Shown one piece after another: positions 61,958 through 64,000 of a DNA stretch of 64,000 nucleotides (positions are counted from its first letter, which is position 1; each line of letters opens with the position of its first letter). The notes below the pieces were generated by a model. That model saw nothing but the letters and a program-made list of their open reading frames with translations. It had not been told where the DNA came from and ran no database searches. The DNA is from Flavihumibacter fluvii (GTDB taxonomy: Bacteria; Bacteroidota; Bacteroidia; Chitinophagales; Chitinophagaceae), in NCBI RefSeq assembly GCF_018595675.2, contig NZ_CP092333.1, forward strand, positions 3,868,001 to 3,932,000, read 5' to 3'. Position numbers and translations under genes: made by a program.

Positions 61958-64000
61958 TCAGAATTGATGTATCGGAATGCTACTGTTTTCCTGGATAGTT
62001 TCCAGGGTGATGGCAGGTGATTGTTTTTCTTTCAGGCCTTTGCTGCTGCTGGTGATGAACCAGACCAGCGGCAACACGCCACCGATGGTAAATATAGAAC
62101 CGCCAATTATCCGCAACCAGGTGAGGGTCTGGAAGGCGTTGCTTTCAATGAAGCGATGGCTGCGTGCAAACCAAAGTCCCTGTTCCGTTACAGTTTTGAA
62201 TTGCCAGATACCGGCCGGGAACAAGTCGAGCATTACCATCAGCAGTAAACCGGTATTGATGGACCAGAAAGATATCTTTATGAGGCGTGGTTTCCACCAT
62301 TCGGCTTTAAACAATAACTGGCAGCAGAATAATATTGCCGCAAGTGCCAGGTTGCCGTAAACGCCCATCAGGGCAGCGTGTCCATGATTGACCGTAAGGT
62401 AGGTGCCGTGCTCATAATAATTGGCGATAGGCAGGTTGATAATAAAGCCCAATACCCCGGCACCAAAAAAGTTCCAGAAATTTACAGCCACGAGGAACAG
62501 GAATACTTCAGAAAATCCAAAACGTTTGCTTTGGTCTCCGTTTACCCGGTTATTATTTTCCAGCAACTTTGGCAGCTTACTGAATCGCCAGGCTTCAAGG
62601 GTGAGCAATACTAATGGAATCACTTGTAAGGTAGAGAATACAGACCCAAGGGCCATGGTGCCTACCGGTTTTGCATTCCAGTAAAAATTATGAGAGATGC
62701 CCAGCAAACCGGAACCTAAAAACAGCAGGGTGGCCAAATAGATTACGCGTGTTGCGGCCTGCCTGCTTACCAGGCCCATGACCACCATAAAATACCCGAT
62801 CAACACGGTGGTGAACACTTCGAAAAATGCTTCAGCCCACATGTGTACGACCATCCAGCGCCAGAAATCTGCAATAACGAAATTGGTTTTAGGTGTTGCA
62901 ATAAATCCAGAGATCAAAAGAAGAATAATGCTGACGGTTGTATATACCAACCAATTGGGTAAGGCCCAGGGTTGTTTTAGTTTCATAACCGGCTTAATTC
63001 CACGGTAGATGGTAATGGCCCAAAGAATAAAAACAACACCCAGGAGGACCTGCCATATTTTTCCAATTTCAACATATTCCCAGCCCTGGTGCCCCAGCCA
63101 ATACCAGTTATTACCAAGCAGTCCCTTGGGTCCCAGCAGCATACCACCGAATGAGCCTGCTACCATTAGAATTGTTAGCCAGAAAATTGTATTGATGAGT
63201 GTAACCTGTTTCCTGGATTGCCCAGGGGAAACCAGCGACATCATAAAGAAGGAAGCGCCGATCCAGCAAGCCGAGATCCATAAAATAGATAATTGAACAT
63301 GCCAGCTACGGGTAACTGTAATGGGAAGCGCTTCGGAAATATTCAAGCCAAAGAAGTTCACAAATCCCACAAAATCATGAACGGTCATGATGCCTGCCAG
63401 TACCTGGATACCAAAAAGCAGGATGGCCACATAAAAGTATTTATAAGTGGATTTTTGCACCGCATCGGGTTGGAATTTCAGGATCTCCCCGCGGGTCATA
63501 AAAGGCTGGGCATGGTGTGTATAGGCATCATCATCGAGCTTTTCCAGTTTCCCATGGTAATACAGCACAATTCCCAAACCAAGGATCAACCCGAGTGCGC
63601 CAATAATGCTCCACAGGATGATGGCTGAACTGGGTGTATTACCTGCTTCCGGGTCAAAAGGCCAATTGTGGGTGTAGCTGTATTTTTCTCCCGGCCTGTC
63701 AACACCACAGACCCAGGCCCCCCAGAAAAAGAAAGCCGTAAGCGACCTTAATTCCCCGGCGTCTGTTATATAACCAGCTGGTTTGAAGGCCCCGGGAGCA
63801 CGCTGATTGGTGAATTTATCCTGGTAATATTTGACCAGTTCAATGGCTGCGTATGCCTGGGCTTCTGTAAGTATTACCTGGTTCTCTTTTTCAGTGTAGC
63901 TGTTGTTTTTAATTTCCACTTTCACTTTTTCCGCTACCCCTTTCTCAAGTAGATCGGCATTTTCAACTGCCTTGAGGTTCGCCCGGTAATAATCATTCAT
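61958..64000 (-). CDS. norB: Quinol-dependent nitric oxide reductase (partial, 5' end outside window)
   Basis: The 680 readable residues form most of a qNor. The extracellular insert ends in LRSLTAFFFWGAWVCGVDRP and the barrel has about 12-14 helices with the heme/iron ligand helices: SWHVQLSILWISACWIGAS, HMWAEAFFEVFTTVLIG, HNFYWNAKPVGTMALGSV and VNHGHAALMGVYGNLALAA. qNor takes electrons from quinol and reduces NO to N2O in the membrane. The first readable Met is likely internal, since a family member has about 80 more residues with a first helix. First gene of the NO cluster. Confidence 0.9.
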   Translation of the reverse strand: MNDYYRANLKAVENADLLEKGVAEKVKVEIKNNSYTEKENQVILTEAQAYAAIELVKYYQDKFTNQRAPGAFKPAGYITDAGELRSLTAFFFWGAWVCGVDRPGEKYSYTHNWPFDPEAGNTPSSAIILWSIIGALGLILGLGIVLYYHGKLEKLDDDAYTHHAQPFMTRGEILKFQPDAVQKSTYKYFYVAILLFGIQVLAGIMTVHDFVGFVNFFGLNISEALPITVTRSWHVQLSILWISACWIGASFFMMSLVSPGQSRKQVTLINTIFWLTILMVAGSFGGMLLGPKGLLGNNWYWLGHQGWEYVEIGKIWQVLLGVVFILWAITIYRGIKPVMKLKQPWALPNWLVYTTVSIILLLISGFIATPKTNFVIADFWRWMVVHMWAEAFFEVFTTVLIGYFMVVMGLVSRQAATRVIYLATLLFLGSGLLGISHNFYWNAKPVGTMALGSVFSTLQVIPLVLLTLEAWRFSKLPKLLENNNRVNGDQSKRFGFSEVFLFLVAVNFWNFFGAGVLGFIINLPIANYYEHGTYLTVNHGHAALMGVYGNLALAAILFCCQLLFKAEWWKPRLIKISFWSINTGLLLMVMLDLFPAGIWQFKTVTEQGLWFARSHRFIESNAFQTLTWLRIIGGSIFTIGGVLPLVWFITSSSKGLKEKQSPAITLETIQENSSIPIHQF

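Noticed and set aside
1-64000. CRISPR arrays, rRNA and tRNA genes
   Set aside because: No regularly spaced short repeats, no rRNA-like blocks and no cloverleaf sequence with a TTCRANYC-type arm were noticed on reading; a dedicated scan was not possible.

Overview
The window looks like a chromosomal segment of a Bacteroidota bacterium, most plausibly a soil- or water-type Chitinophagaceae relative. The basis is a TonB-dependent receptor with an N-terminal carboxypeptidase-regulatory-like domain, alginate-export-type porins, a TPR sensor kinase, an anti-sigma-style FtsX/MacB permease, a Rrf2/RIC/quinol-NO-reductase cluster, AT-rich leaders with mostly weak Shine-Dalgarno sequences, and TAnnTTTG-type promoter boxes. 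No rRNA, tRNA, CRISPR array or integrase was seen. The assignment is inference from gene content, not from a marker gene.

Layout. (1) 1-6.2 kb: an AT-rich accessory stretch (membrane protein, S41 peptidase, LRR-like protein, CPBP protease, two small membrane proteins, an amine-oxidase relic). Its genes are separated by related intergenic elements with long imperfect inverted repeats that resemble integron attC sites or cassette spacers. (2) 6.2-10.6 kb: a glycoside hydrolase, a TPR histidine kinase that lacks its ATPase domain, and a lipoprotein cytochrome c. (3) 10.8-15.8 kb: an IS110-family transposase relic, then a three-gene unit of a tail-fibre-like protein, a large toroid-like protein and an endonuclease/exonuclease/phosphatase-fold enzyme. 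(4) 15.8-30.4 kb: mixed accessory genes, including a CocE-type hydrolase, an ABC permease, a Crp/Fnr regulator, a quinone-oxidoreductase-like enzyme, a rifampin ADP-ribosyltransferase with an N-terminal extension, an exported SDR with an outer-membrane protein, and small membrane proteins.

(5) 30.6-45.3 kb is the most striking part. Six tightly packed plus-strand genes encode an amidase-caspase fusion, a CHAT protease, a STAND-type NTPase with a membrane segment and beta-propeller-like C-terminus, a DNA/RNA non-specific endonuclease, a 252-residue protein whose pattern resembles bacterial gasdermins, and a caspase fused to an alpha/beta-hydrolase (lipase-like). A subtilase faces them convergently, 8 bp away. 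Three caspase-superfamily proteases, one sensor-type NTPase and three candidate killing activities (nuclease, pore former, lipase) suggest a regulated cell-death or anti-phage conflict system. Function is inferred; the domains other than the gasdermin-like one are directly readable.

(6) 45.4-57.0 kb: metabolic genes, namely a GH2 enzyme, two amidohydrolases, a TonB receptor, an alginate-export porin and a Gfo/Idh/MocA oxidoreductase. (7) 57.1-64.0 kb: a minus-strand nitric-oxide cluster running from a truncated quinol-dependent NorB through the RIC/YtfE/ScdA di-iron repair protein, a hemerythrin, a DUF2249 protein, a polytopic NnrS/CcoN-like membrane protein and a MIP18-type Fe-S assembly factor to a three-cysteine Rrf2 (NsrR-like) regulator. 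A 20-bp palindrome and a TAnnTTTG box precede the RIC gene and are a candidate NO-responsive control site.
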